64,000 bases of DNA from an uncultured Clostridia bacterium. GTDB taxonomy: Bacteria > Bacillota > Clostridia > Oscillospirales > Acutalibacteraceae. The stretch is taken from the NCBI GenBank assembly GCA_937884995.1, contig CAKZZL010000038.1:1-64000 (forward strand). The letters are read 5' to 3'. Position numbers and translations under genes: made by a program. Positions 45,308 to 54,905 of the stretch are shown piece by piece (position 1 is the stretch's first letter; each line of letters opens with the position of its first letter). Under the pieces are notes generated by a model. That model was not told the DNA's origin, made no database searches, and was given only the letters and a program-made list of their open reading frames with translations.

Positions 45308-46573
45308 ATGAATGAAAGAAAAACAGCCTTTGATATTCTATATAAAATAGAATATAACAAAGCATATTCAAATCTTATTTTGGATAATGTCTTAAATGAA
45401 GGAAATAGCAATTCTTCATTTATAAGATATATTGTATACGGAGTAATCGAGAGAAAGATTACTCTGGATTATATTTTATCTAAATACTTAAAACAACCTA
45501 TAAAAAAATTAAAACCCCAGGTCCTCATCATTTTGAGGATGGGGGTTTTTCAGCTTAAATTTATGAATTCTGTTCCGACTTCAGCAGCAGTAAATGAATC
45601 AGTAAAATTATGTAAATCTGAAGGTTGCTCTTTTGCAAGCGGTCTTGTTAATTCTGTGCTTCGGAAAATTTCCACAGATAATATATTCTATCCGGATGAT
45701 GATTCTTCTGAAAGTTTATCTGTAATCTATTCCTGTCCTGTAAATCTTGTGAATCAATATATTAATGATTATGGTATGGATAATGCCAAAGAAATATTGG
45801 AAAGTTCATTAAAAGTTCCGCCGATATACTTAAGAATCAACAGCTTAAAATCCGATATAGACCAGGTTTCAGAAATATTGGAAAAAAACAACTTTGAATT
45901 CGAACAAATAAAAGATATCGATAATTGTATTAAAGTTATATCAGGCAATCTTTTTGAAACAAATATTATTGATTTGGGCCTAGCATATGTGCAGGATCTG
46001 TCTTCTCAGATTTGTGTTAAAACCTTAAATGCAAATCCGGGAGAAACTGTATTTGACATGTGCGCAGCTCCTGGGAGCAAATCATATACAATTGCTCAAT
46101 ATATGAATAATGAAGGTAAGATTTATTCGTTTGACTTACATCAGCACAGAGTGGATTTAATTAATAAAGGAGCAAAAAAACTTGATATAAGTATAATATC
46201 CGCAAATAAGGCAGATTCATCTGTATATAATGAAAAATTAGGTCTTGCAGATAAGATTCTTTGTGATGTACCTTGTGCCGGTTTGGGAGTCATCAGACGT
46301 AAGCCTGAAATAAAGTATAAAGACCTTGGTCAAATTGACAATTTAAGCGATTTACAGTATAATATTTTGTTGTGCTCATCTAAATATTTAAAAGTTGAGG
46401 GCAGCTTGATTTATTCAACTTGTTCTCTTAATAAAAAAGAAAATGAAATGGTTTGTGACAGATTTTTATCAGAAAATAAGAAATACATAAAAGATGGACA
46501 ATATTTAACATTAATGCCTCATAAATACGATACTGACGGATTCTTTATAGCACGTTTTAAAAGGATAAAATAA
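45308..46573 (+). CDS. rsmB: 16S rRNA (cytosine-967-C5)-methyltransferase
   Basis: RsmB methylates C967 of 16S rRNA. The 421-residue protein has an N-terminal NusB-like RNA-binding domain (about 1-135, with VPTSAAVNESVKLCK) and a C-terminal SAM methyltransferase domain. The latter shows VFDMCAAPGSKSYTIAQ near 250, DVPCAGLGVIRRKPE near 318 and the catalytic Cys motif IYSTCSLNKKENE near 372. A Shine-Dalgarno overlaps the end of the peptidase gene. Confidence 0.94.
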   Translation: MNERKTAFDILYKIEYNKAYSNLILDNVLNEGNSNSSFIRYIVYGVIERKITLDYILSKYLKQPIKKLKPQVLIILRMGVFQLKFMNSVPTSAAVNESVKLCKSEGCSFASGLVNSVLRKISTDNIFYPDDDSSESLSVIYSCPVNLVNQYINDYGMDNAKEILESSLKVPPIYLRINSLKSDIDQVSEILEKNNFEFEQIKDIDNCIKVISGNLFETNIIDLGLAYVQDLSSQICVKTLNANPGETVFDMCAAPGSKSYTIAQYMNNEGKIYSFDLHQHRVDLINKGAKKLDISIISANKADSSVYNEKLGLADKILCDVPCAGLGVIRRKPEIKYKDLGQIDNLSDLQYNILLCSSKYLKVEGSLIYSTCSLNKKENEMVCDRFLSENKKYIKDGQYLTLMPHKYDTDGFFIARFKRIK

Positions 46574-47611
46574 ATGCGAGAAGAGATTCTTTCACTAACT
46601 TTTGAAGAATTAAAAAATCGACTTACAAACTTAAACTATCCCTCATACAGAGCAAAGCAGATATATAAATGGCTTCATGAAAAATGCGTAGATTCTTTTG
46701 ATGAAATGCATGATTTACCTAAAACAATGAGAGAAGAACTTTCCTCTCAGTTTGATATATCGGTTTTAAATATAGATACAAAACTTGTATCCTCAATTGA
46801 TGATACTGTTAAGTACTTATTTAAGCTAAATGACGATGAATATATTGAATCTGTTGTTATGAAATACAAATATGGTTATTCCGTTTGTGTTTCAACACAA
46901 GTTGGATGTAAAATGGGCTGTTCATTTTGCGCTTCTGCAATAGGCGGTTTTGTAAGGAATCTTTCTGTTGCTGAACTTCTTTCGGAAGTATATACAGCTC
47001 AAAAAGATTTAAAAGTTAAAATTAACCACCTTGTTTTGATGGGAACGGGGGAGCCCCTTGACAATTTTGATAATGTCCTTAATTTTATAAGCATATTAAC
47101 TGATGAAAATGGCCAGAACATGAGCATAAGGCACATATCGCTCTCCACTTGCGGTATAGTACCTAAAATATATGAACTTGCAGATAAGAATTTAGGACTT
47201 ACCCTTTCCATATCACTTCATGCACCAAATGATGAAATAAGATCGAAATCAATGCCTGTTAATAACAAATATAATATGGAAGAGTTGTTAGAGGCTTGCA
47301 GATACTATACTGATAAAACAAAACGGAGAATATCTTTTGAATATGCCATGATAAGTGGACTTAATGACAGTGATGACAATGCCAGAGAACTGGCAAAGAA
47401 AATAAAGGATATTCTTTGTCATGTGAATTTGATTCCGGTTAATGATGTTCGTGAGAACAATTATATAAAAAGCTCTGTTGAAAGACAGAAAAGATTTATA
47501 GAAATACTAGCTTCTTATGGTATTAATGCTACCGTAAGAAGAACACTGGGCAGTGACATAAATGCTTCCTGCGGTCAGCTAAGAGCCTCTAAAGCAAAGT
47601 TGGTGAAATGA
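46574..47611 (+). CDS. rlmN: Dual-specificity RNA methyltransferase RlmN
   Basis: RlmN is a radical-SAM enzyme that methylates C2 of A2503 in 23S rRNA and A37 in some tRNAs. The 345-residue protein shows PSYRAKQIYKWLH near residue 21, the cluster motif CKMGCSFCASA near 114, LVLMGTGEPLDN near 152, LSISLHAPND near 208 and the C-terminal NASCGQL with the methyl-carrying Cys near 335. It starts immediately after the rsmB stop codon. Confidence 0.96.
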   Translation: MREEILSLTFEELKNRLTNLNYPSYRAKQIYKWLHEKCVDSFDEMHDLPKTMREELSSQFDISVLNIDTKLVSSIDDTVKYLFKLNDDEYIESVVMKYKYGYSVCVSTQVGCKMGCSFCASAIGGFVRNLSVAELLSEVYTAQKDLKVKINHLVLMGTGEPLDNFDNVLNFISILTDENGQNMSIRHISLSTCGIVPKIYELADKNLGLTLSISLHAPNDEIRSKSMPVNNKYNMEELLEACRYYTDKTKRRISFEYAMISGLNDSDDNARELAKKIKDILCHVNLIPVNDVRENNYIKSSVERQKRFIEILASYGINATVRRTLGSDINASCGQLRASKAKLVK

Positions 47612-48339
47612 TGAAAGTTTCTGCTAAGACAGATATCGGCATTAAAAGAACAAGCAATCAAGACAGTTTTGCCTATGGTAATCTGTCTGACTCTGTTGCA
47701 TGGGCAGTCGTTTGTGACGGCATGGGCGGAGCAGCCGGCGGTAATGTGGCAAGTTCTACTGCCGTAAAAATAATTTCTGAGAGAATCACAAATCTTTACA
47801 GAGAAAATATGTCTTTTAATTCAATTAAGAATATGCTTTCGTCTGCTATTGCTGCAGCAAATATAAGTGTATATGATCAAAGTCTTGCTGATAACTCTCT
47901 TTTCGGAATGGGTACTACTGTTGTTGTTACTCTGATTAGCGGTAATCTTGCATATTTTGCTCATGCCGGAGACTCAAGAGCATACATTATACATGAAAAT
48001 AATATACAGCAAATTACCAAAGATCACTCCATAGTTCAGACTATGATTGATTCCGGAGAAATTACTCAGGAAGAAGCTAATATAGATCCCAGGAAAAATA
48101 TAATAACCCGTGCGCTCGGTATAAGCGGGGAATTAAGGGTAGATTTTTGTGAAGAATATATCGATAAAGGCGACGCAGTAATTCTTTGCACCGATGGACT
48201 TACAAATTTTGTTACAGATGAAAATATAAAAAATATATATTATGAATATGAATTTGATAATTTCGCAACTAAACTTGTTGAAACCGCCAATAAAAACGGC
48301 GGAGGAGACAATATAACAATAGTTGCAATTACTGATTAA
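47608..48339 (+). CDS. stp: PP2C-type Ser/Thr protein phosphatase
   Basis: This 243-residue PPM/PP2C phosphatase should reverse phosphorylation by the adjoining kinase. Metal-site motifs RTSNQDSF near residue 16, VCDGMGGAAGG near 35, HAGDSRAYI near 120 and the C-terminal GGDNITIVA are intact. It overlaps rlmN by four bases (an ATG directly after, at 47611, is an alternative start). Confidence 0.95.
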   Translation: MMKVSAKTDIGIKRTSNQDSFAYGNLSDSVAWAVVCDGMGGAAGGNVASSTAVKIISERITNLYRENMSFNSIKNMLSSAIAAANISVYDQSLADNSLFGMGTTVVVTLISGNLAYFAHAGDSRAYIIHENNIQQITKDHSIVQTMIDSGEITQEEANIDPRKNIITRALGISGELRVDFCEEYIDKGDAVILCTDGLTNFVTDENIKNIYYEYEFDNFATKLVETANKNGGGDNITIVAITD

Positions 48340-48355
48340 CGAGGAGTAATAGTTT

Positions 48356-50536
48356 ATGGATAATTTTGTAGGTAAAAGACTTGATGGTCGATATGAACTC
48401 AGAGAAATAATCGGCGTTGGCGGAATGTCCGTTGTATATAAAGCTTATGATAATATTGATGACAGAATTGTAGCTGTAAAAATCCTTAAAGAAGAGTTTT
48501 TACATAATGAAGAACTAAAAAGAAGATTCAAGAATGAATCCAAAGCTATTGCTGTATTATCTCATAAGAATATAGTCAGAGTATATAACGTATCTTTCGG
48601 TGACAGAATACAATACATCGTTGAAGAACTGGTTGACGGTATTACCTTAAAGGAATATATCGATCAGCAGGGTATTGTAAACTGGAAAGAAGCTGTTCAT
48701 TTTGTTGGCCAGATTCTGCAAGCGCTTCAGCATGCTCATGATAAAGGTATTGTACATCAGGATATTAAACCTCAAAATATTATGCTTTTGCCTGACGGCA
48801 CAATCAAAGTCGCTGATTTCGGTATTGCAAGATTTTCACGTTCCGATATTGATACGACATCTGAAAATGCTATCGGTTCAGTTCACTATATCAGCCCCGA
48901 ACAGGCAAGGGGAGAAGTAACAGATGAAAAAGCAGATCTTTATTCTGTTGGTGTTCTCCTTTATGAGATGATAACCGGAAAACTTCCTTTCCAGGGCGAT
49001 AGTGCTGTTTCGATTGCTCTTATGCAATTACAGCAGGATCCTGTGCTTCCACGTCAGATTAATCCTTCAATACCATTGGGACTTGAACAAATTACCATGC
49101 GCGCAATGCAAAAAAATACCAGTGAAAGATATCAAACTGCATCTGAAATGCTGATGGATATAAATGAATTTAAGAAAAATCCTGCAGTTAAATTTAACTA
49201 TATATATTTTATTGATGAATCACCTACAAAATATGTTTCCAAAAATACAACAGCTGCCAAGAGCGAGACTCCTTACACAAGAGACAGTTCAAATGAAAAA
49301 CCGGGAATTAATAAGACGACTGCAGTTATAGTAGGCGCTGCTGCAGGTATATTAGTACTTTTAATCATTATCATTTCTTTGATTTTGAGTGGCAGAAAAG
49401 TGGAAGTTCCTAATTTTGTTAATATGAACTACTACAACGATATCGAAAACAATGATGAATACAAAGATTTCAAATTTGAAATAGTTCCTGCCGAGGACAC
49501 AGAACCTGATAACGGTACAGTTCTTGAACAGGATCCTGAAGCAGCAACAAAGGTTAAGAAAAAGTCTACTATCACTCTTACGGTTGTAATTAAAGATTCA
49601 ATTGTCATAGATGAGTCATTAATTGGTATGTCTGAAGAAGATGCTAAGCAATATCTTCTTTCTCAAGGCTTGCAAGTAGGCAATATTTCATATGAATATT
49701 CTGAGTCTGAAAAATCAGGTATAGTAATTTCATCAAGTCCGGAACCCGGAAATCAGGTAAAAGTTGGTTCTCAGATTGACCTTACAATTACCACAGATAA
49801 GCAGGAAACAGTTCCTGTACCGGATCTTACTAATAATACCAAAGAAGATGCAGAGATTCTTCTTAAAGCAGCTAACCTTAGACTTGGTACAGTTACAAAG
49901 GTTGACAGTGATAAGGATGAAGGTCTGGTTGTTTCACAATCTGTCAAAGCTGATGAAAAAGTCCCGATAGATACAGCAATTAACATTTCAATCAGTAATG
50001 GTAAACCTTCAAAATCCACTGCAAAGATAACCATAGATTTACCTGATACTCAATCCAACGGAATAGTTAAAATATATATTAACAGCGAACTTGTTTATAC
50101 ATCTAAAGAGTTATTTTTAAATGGTGATTCCAAGTCATTTGAAGTGGAAGGCACAGATACAGATAATTCATACATTGTTACAGTTAATGATTGTAAAGTT
50201 CAGACAGGTAATATTGACTTCACCTCAGCAAGTCCGTCTCCGACAGATGTTAAAGATTTTGACTATGTCGAAGAAATAGTTCTTCCTAATGTTATGGGAA
50301 AGACCAGAGAAGAAGCTGAAAAGACATTATCGGCTGCCGGTTTTACTAATGTTACAGTTAAAGAAATTGAACATTCATCATCTGCGGCAGGTACTGTATT
50401 TGAACAATCGCCGGATGCATCCAGCAACAGCTATAAATGTTCTCCGGATACTAAAATCACATTAAAAGTTGCCAAAGCAGTCGAAACTACAGCAGCCGAA
50501 TTAACAGAAACTCAGTCTCAAGATTCTGGTGATTAA
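48356..50536 (+). CDS. prkC: PASTA-domain Ser/Thr protein kinase (PrkC/Stk1 type), non-RD
   Basis: This 726-residue membrane kinase probably senses cell-wall fragments. The kinase domain (about 12-275) shows IGVGGMSVVYKAYD, AVKIL and ADFGIARF. The catalytic loop reads HQDIKPQN (His134-Gln135-Asp136) where most relatives have HRD. One transmembrane helix lies at about 324-345. Four PASTA-like repeats begin near 349, 418, 486 and 643, with a non-PASTA stretch (about 550-640) before the last. The cytoplasmic linker is Ser/Thr-rich. It follows its phosphatase by 16 bases, the universal Firmicutes pairing. Confidence 0.94.
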   Translation: MDNFVGKRLDGRYELREIIGVGGMSVVYKAYDNIDDRIVAVKILKEEFLHNEELKRRFKNESKAIAVLSHKNIVRVYNVSFGDRIQYIVEELVDGITLKEYIDQQGIVNWKEAVHFVGQILQALQHAHDKGIVHQDIKPQNIMLLPDGTIKVADFGIARFSRSDIDTTSENAIGSVHYISPEQARGEVTDEKADLYSVGVLLYEMITGKLPFQGDSAVSIALMQLQQDPVLPRQINPSIPLGLEQITMRAMQKNTSERYQTASEMLMDINEFKKNPAVKFNYIYFIDESPTKYVSKNTTAAKSETPYTRDSSNEKPGINKTTAVIVGAAAGILVLLIIIISLILSGRKVEVPNFVNMNYYNDIENNDEYKDFKFEIVPAEDTEPDNGTVLEQDPEAATKVKKKSTITLTVVIKDSIVIDESLIGMSEEDAKQYLLSQGLQVGNISYEYSESEKSGIVISSSPEPGNQVKVGSQIDLTITTDKQETVPVPDLTNNTKEDAEILLKAANLRLGTVTKVDSDKDEGLVVSQSVKADEKVPIDTAINISISNGKPSKSTAKITIDLPDTQSNGIVKIYINSELVYTSKELFLNGDSKSFEVEGTDTDNSYIVTVNDCKVQTGNIDFTSASPSPTDVKDFDYVEEIVLPNVMGKTREEAEKTLSAAGFTNVTVKEIEHSSSAAGTVFEQSPDASSNSYKCSPDTKITLKVAKAVETTAAELTETQSQDSGD

Positions 50537-50539
50537 AAT

Positions 50540-51406
50540 ATGACAGAAAAAGGCATTATTACAAAAGGTATAGGCGGTTTCTACTATGTAGAAACTGCCG
50601 ATGCTATGTATGAATGTAAGGCAAGAGGAAGTTTCCGCAAAGAAGGTATAACTCCTTTGGTTGGAGATAACGTTGAAATTTCAATAAATCAAAATGCAGA
50701 AAACACTATTGATTATATAAAGGAAAGGGAGAACTATCTGACCAGACCTCCCGTAGCAAATATAGATAATGTTTTTATTGTTATTTCTACAGTTCAGCCT
50801 TCGCCAAACTTCATATTAATTGATAATATTATTTCTATAGCAGAATACAGAAACATAGAACCTATAATCATTGTTTCTAAATCTGACCTATCAGATTGCA
50901 GTAAGATAATTGATATATATAAAAAAGCCGGTTTTAATGTTTTTGATTCTAATGATGATAAATCATTATCAGATGTTAAAAAGCTAATGAAAGGAAAAAT
51001 AAGCGCATTTACGGGCAATTCAGGTGTAGGTAAATCAACTTTCTTAAATAAATTGGATTCTGATTTAAATCTGTCGACTGCGCCTATAAGCTTAAAATTA
51101 GGAAGAGGCAAACATACAACAAGACAAGCTGAACTTTTTCATTCATCCGGTGGATTTGTTATAGATACTCCCGGATTTTCTGCATTTGAATTTTCAAAAA
51201 ATGAATATATAGCAAAAGAAGATTTAGCATATTATTTCAGAGAATTCAGACCATATATAAACGATTGTAAATTCACAAGCTGCAGCCATATAAATGATAA
51301 AGGATGTAAAATTTGTGAGGCAATTGAAAACGGCCTGATAAGTAAATCAAGACATAAAAGTTATATTGAACTATATAACAATGTAAAAAAAATCAAAGAA
51401 TGGTAA
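50540..51406 (+). CDS. rsgA: Ribosome small-subunit-dependent GTPase RsgA
   Basis: RsgA is a circularly permuted GTPase that checks late 30S subunit assembly. The 288-residue protein has an N-terminal OB-fold (about 1-65), then G-motifs in permuted order: VSKSDL near 113, FTGNSGVGKSTFLNKL near 155 and DTPGFSAFEF near 207. The C-terminal zinc site is CKFTSCSHINDKGCKIC near 245. It starts 3 bases after the kinase gene. The rpe gene that often follows is absent. Confidence 0.95.
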   Translation: MTEKGIITKGIGGFYYVETADAMYECKARGSFRKEGITPLVGDNVEISINQNAENTIDYIKERENYLTRPPVANIDNVFIVISTVQPSPNFILIDNIISIAEYRNIEPIIIVSKSDLSDCSKIIDIYKKAGFNVFDSNDDKSLSDVKKLMKGKISAFTGNSGVGKSTFLNKLDSDLNLSTAPISLKLGRGKHTTRQAELFHSSGGFVIDTPGFSAFEFSKNEYIAKEDLAYYFREFRPYINDCKFTSCSHINDKGCKICEAIENGLISKSRHKSYIELYNNVKKIKEW

Positions 51407-51408
51407 AA

Positions 51409-51446
51409 ATTATGGACAACTTTAAGAAGCTGTCCTTAATTTTTTA
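51409..51446. terminator. Terminator between convergent rsgA and the lipoprotein gene
   Basis: GGACA (51414-51418) and TGTCC (51431-51435) plus flanking A/T pairs form a hairpin followed by AATTTTTT on the plus strand. The minus-strand stop codon lies at its right edge, so it may serve both directions. Confidence 0.7.
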
Positions 51447-52991
51447 ATAGGTATAAGTAAATTTATTATCAGATTCAAAAGAAAAATCACATGTTACAAA
51501 ATCACTGCCGTCACTGAATTTACTTGTATTTGTTCCTGATAAAGTATATTCAATTTCAGTAAATCTGTTGTTGTTATTTATAATATAAGTTACAAGAGTT
51601 TGCTTATAATATGTAGAATAAGAATCTACTACTTTGTCAGTGTCAAGACAAAATGGATTAATGATATTTTTAATTGACTTGCTTGTTCTTGATGAATTTG
51701 ATTTCATTGAATCAAGCGTAATGCTTATCTTGTAACCACTGCTTCCTTGCATCACAGAGTAAGTCTTGATATCTTGTGAGGATAAATCAAAATCACCATA
51801 TGACGGGGGAACGAAGTCTGATAATTTATATTCGTCCGATTTACAGTTTTTAAATGTTTTGGAATCTATATCAGATTTATTATACTCTGAAATAATTTCT
51901 TCGATATCACCTTTATTCAGATTTTTAGATTTATCAACAAAGAGAGAATCATCGTAATTTAGAAATACTATCTTATTTTCTGTTTTGTGCTGAACAAGAA
52001 CAGTATCCGAATATTTTTTTGTACTTATTATAGCACTTTTAATTGTTGTAATTAATTCATCAACGTCTATAGTTGATGTAAGGTCCCGCAGTTCATCTTC
52101 ATCAATGTTTGATGTTGAATTGTCATCGTTCTTGCCAAAAAGACTATTAATAATATTTATTGTATCAAATGAATATGTTCCTTCTTTATATTCAAGATCC
52201 GTATTTATATCTTTATATGCTGAAATGTTATTATGCGAAATATTATATATTTCCTCCGTCTTTGATTTTACTGACTTTGCTATATTTATATAAGTCGTTA
52301 TATCATCAAGGACATTATATATATCATTTACTGCAGTAACTATATTTTTACTGTTGTTTGCTTCTAAAGCAGTAATTGCATTCTTTATAGATGCTTTTAA
52401 TTTATCTGTTGTTTGTTTACATTCACTTACCTGGAATTTATTTTGATCAAACTGGGATGAAGAATATGAGGAAATAATATTATATGCTTCATAAAAGTAT
52501 GAATAATCATTATCTTCGTCATATTTCTGCAATGCATTATCGATAGATGAGAAGAAATTATGTTGATTCATATCACTGAGTAATGAATAGAGTTCTTTAT
52601 ATCTCATCAAATCATCCATAAATGAATAATAACAAATATTTTTTATGTCATTATTGTTATTCAAGACATTGGCAGGCAAAACTTTGATAATTGAAAATAG
52701 AGATCTGCATAAAGAAGTAAGTGAAGTGGATATTTGAGTAATATCTGTTATATTAGCAGGCAGAGACTGTTGTGAATAAATTTCAATTACTTTTTCACTT
52801 ACAGGCCCGTATATTTCATTTAATGTTTCTTTATCCAGGGATTCCAAATATTCTCTGCACTCATTATATTCTTTGCTTTCGATTAAATCTATTGCCTTAT
52901 TTAAATCTTTATCAGATTTATCAAAATTGCAGGAAGAGAATATAAGTGATAGAGCGATTATTAAAGAGAATATTTTTATAACTTTTTCCAT
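51444..52991 (-). CDS. Lipoprotein of unknown function
   Basis: This 515-residue putative lipoprotein has a signal sequence and lipobox FSSC (Cys21). It is rich in Asp, Ser, Asn, Lys and Ile, and largely helical in appearance over residues 25-290. Its final 150 residues contain alternating polar strands ending in CDFSFESDNKFTYTY. I recognise no family or catalytic motif. It has its own promoter (53009-53037) and faces rsgA tail to tail. Composition matches the other genes, so there is no sign of recent transfer. Confidence 0.75.
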   Translation of the reverse strand: MEKVIKIFSLIIALSLIFSSCNFDKSDKDLNKAIDLIESKEYNECREYLESLDKETLNEIYGPVSEKVIEIYSQQSLPANITDITQISTSLTSLCRSLFSIIKVLPANVLNNNNDIKNICYYSFMDDLMRYKELYSLLSDMNQHNFFSSIDNALQKYDEDNDYSYFYEAYNIISSYSSSQFDQNKFQVSECKQTTDKLKASIKNAITALEANNSKNIVTAVNDIYNVLDDITTYINIAKSVKSKTEEIYNISHNNISAYKDINTDLEYKEGTYSFDTINIINSLFGKNDDNSTSNIDEDELRDLTSTIDVDELITTIKSAIISTKKYSDTVLVQHKTENKIVFLNYDDSLFVDKSKNLNKGDIEEIISEYNKSDIDSKTFKNCKSDEYKLSDFVPPSYGDFDLSSQDIKTYSVMQGSSGYKISITLDSMKSNSSRTSKSIKNIINPFCLDTDKVVDSYSTYYKQTLVTYIINNNNRFTEIEYTLSGTNTSKFSDGSDFVTCDFSFESDNKFTYTY

Positions 52992-53008
52992 ATCATCACC
53001 TTGGATAT

Positions 53009-53037
53009 ATTTTATATTAGCAGGAAATTAAAGTCAA
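53009..53037 (-). promoter_or_regulatory. Candidate sigma-A promoter for the lipoprotein gene
   Basis: On the minus strand, TTGACT (53037-53032), a 17-base spacer and TAAAAT (53014-53009), close to the lipoprotein start. Confidence 0.6.
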
Positions 53038-53062
53038 ATAAAAACGGCATATTTCTATGCCG
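53038..53062 (-). terminator. Rho-independent terminator after the M28 peptidase gene
   Basis: On the minus strand, CGGCAT (53062-53057) pairs with ATGCCG (53050-53045), followed by TTTTATTT. It separates the peptidase transcript from the lipoprotein promoter. Confidence 0.8.
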
Positions 53063-53079
53063 CTTTCATAATTTATATT

Positions 53080-54465
53080 TTATTTCTTTTGAGGACCGTT
53101 ATAACCGTTTGCTTCCTGGAAAGCTGCTATTTTATCAATAACTCCAACTATAACATCAAAGCCTGTTCCCACAGTTTCCATCTCAAAACGTTCAGGCATA
53201 TCTTTCCATGTGTGATAATAATATGTAAGCATTGGATTTTGAGCAGCAAATGTAACTGATTTAACACCGGCTCTTGTCATAGGAGTTGAATCGCATCCAC
53301 CAACAGGGTTATGTATGCATCCGTTTGTTTTTGATTCAATTCCGAGTTCATCAAATGTTTCCTTAAACATTTTTTCAAGATCGGTATCAAAACGGCAACC
53401 CTGCCAGTCATCTTTGATAACAACTTCAAAATAATCTTTATCTGCAACAGAGTCTGTGTTGATATTCCAGCAATTCTTCAGCATATCGTCATTCTTATGT
53501 TCTGCTGCAAAAGCCATTGAGCCGCGAAGTCCTGCTTCTTCAGATCCACAGTTAAGATCAATAATACGGCATCTCTTTGGCATCTTATCCGGATTATCTT
53601 TATAATACTTAATAACTGCATAGCTTAATGCGATACCTGTTGCATTGTCCATAGCTCCGCGAGACGCATTTTCACCATGAGGATCATCCCACATTACAAC
53701 AAAAGCACTGCCAATTGCTGTAACAATGGGAAGGAAATATAAAGCAAATCTGAAATATGTAAATGATGGAATATCTCCTTGAAGAGCCCTATAAGCCCAG
53801 CTTAATTCTTCGGGATTAACAAGTGTTCCTGCTTTTATTGCCAGCATATCAAGCTGTCCAATTGTAAATATTACAGCCATAGCAATTGCAACTGCTACAG
53901 TAAAGAATACACAAATAGCTCCAAATCCAACTTTGCCGTAAACACTTATAATTCCAAGAATCGGTTTATCTTTATACTTATATGTATTAACGGAATGTCT
54001 CCAGCACCAGCTTGTGTCTGTATGGCCTGAAAGAACAATTGTATAATCATATTCACCATCTTCGGGAACAAGTTCTCCATATGTGTTTCTGGAAATAGCC
54101 TGTCTGAAGAACATATCAAACCATTTCTTGTAAAGGAAGCAGCTGAAGACCAGCCAAATTACAAAGATAATTCCGCATAATGCCATTCCATACCATAAGT
54201 ACGAATTATATAGTGCAAAATACATAAGCGCACTCATAACAACACCAAACCAGCCTGCATAAGAAATACCGCCTATACCGGCACGAGGGGAGAGGCCGAA
54301 TTCTTCTGTTACAGGTTTGATTCCGATTTCCTCAAGTTTGCTTCCCATATATTCATGAAATTCAATTTCACCTTTTGAACCGGGAAGTCTTGAACCGATA
54401 TCGTTAGCTGCATGCTTAACTATATCATAAGCAAGTTCGCTATATTTTCTACTTTCTTCTTTCAT
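53080..54465 (-). CDS. Membrane-embedded M28-family aminopeptidase-like protein
   Basis: This 461-residue M28-type zinc exopeptidase has all expected metal ligands and catalytic acids: GHTDT (His148, Asp150), GAMDNATG (Asp273), CGSEEAG (Glu309/310), NTDS (Asp338) and YYHTWKD (His418). It is unusual in carrying about four hydrophobic segments: two before the first ligand (about 72-112) and two (about 180-204 and 240-259) between the first and second ligand. There is no signal peptide. GGAGGA precedes the ATG. Likely a peptidase of the membrane or periplasm-like space; substrate unknown. Confidence 0.85.
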   Translation of the reverse strand: MKEESRKYSELAYDIVKHAANDIGSRLPGSKGEIEFHEYMGSKLEEIGIKPVTEEFGLSPRAGIGGISYAGWFGVVMSALMYFALYNSYLWYGMALCGIIFVIWLVFSCFLYKKWFDMFFRQAISRNTYGELVPEDGEYDYTIVLSGHTDTSWCWRHSVNTYKYKDKPILGIISVYGKVGFGAICVFFTVAVAIAMAVIFTIGQLDMLAIKAGTLVNPEELSWAYRALQGDIPSFTYFRFALYFLPIVTAIGSAFVVMWDDPHGENASRGAMDNATGIALSYAVIKYYKDNPDKMPKRCRIIDLNCGSEEAGLRGSMAFAAEHKNDDMLKNCWNINTDSVADKDYFEVVIKDDWQGCRFDTDLEKMFKETFDELGIESKTNGCIHNPVGGCDSTPMTRAGVKSVTFAAQNPMLTYYYHTWKDMPERFEMETVGTGFDVIVGVIDKIAAFQEANGYNGPQKK

Positions 54466-54638
54466 AACAATCCTCCTTAAAAATCTTATAATATATTTTA
54501 TTTTATTTTAGATAATAAATCAATAAAAAATAAAAAAATGATTCTATTATTTTAAAAAATATATAATAAAACATCAATGTTATCCAGTTTTAGACATCTT
54601 TTATTTTACCATTTATAATTATCTTATATATAACTAAA

Positions 54639-54838
54639 TTAATCAACATACTTCGGGATAGCCACATATACTCTTACACCTTGGTCAAAAATAAAGGTGT
54701 TTCCGAATAAATCCGTATGATAAATATACGGCTCACCATTTACAAGATGAACTTCTTCGTTGGAGTTTCTGACATAATCTGTATGACAATAATAAAAAAA
54801 TACAGCAAGAAAAATGCTATTAAAAGTAAAACTAACAT
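54639..54838 (-). pseudogene. Frameshifted small membrane-protein gene
   Basis: On the minus strand an ATG at 54838 opens a frame encoding a hydrophobic helix (MLVLLLIAFFLLYFF). This frame then reaches a stop. A second frame, open from 54836 to the stop at 54639, gives a convincing soluble tail (HTDYVRNSNEEVHLVNGEPY, then IYHTDLFGNTFIFDQGVRV and AIPKYVD). The two join at or just after a run of seven T (plus-strand A, 54794-54800). Together they look like one small single-pass protein of about 65 residues broken by a one-base slip. No family is recognised. The remaining bases 54466-54638 are AT-rich with nothing evident. Confidence 0.55.
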
Positions 54839-54905
54839 TATTATATTAATTATCTTATATTTTTAATTTGGATTTTATCCTGAAACTTCTCCTTGCTATA
54901 TAATA

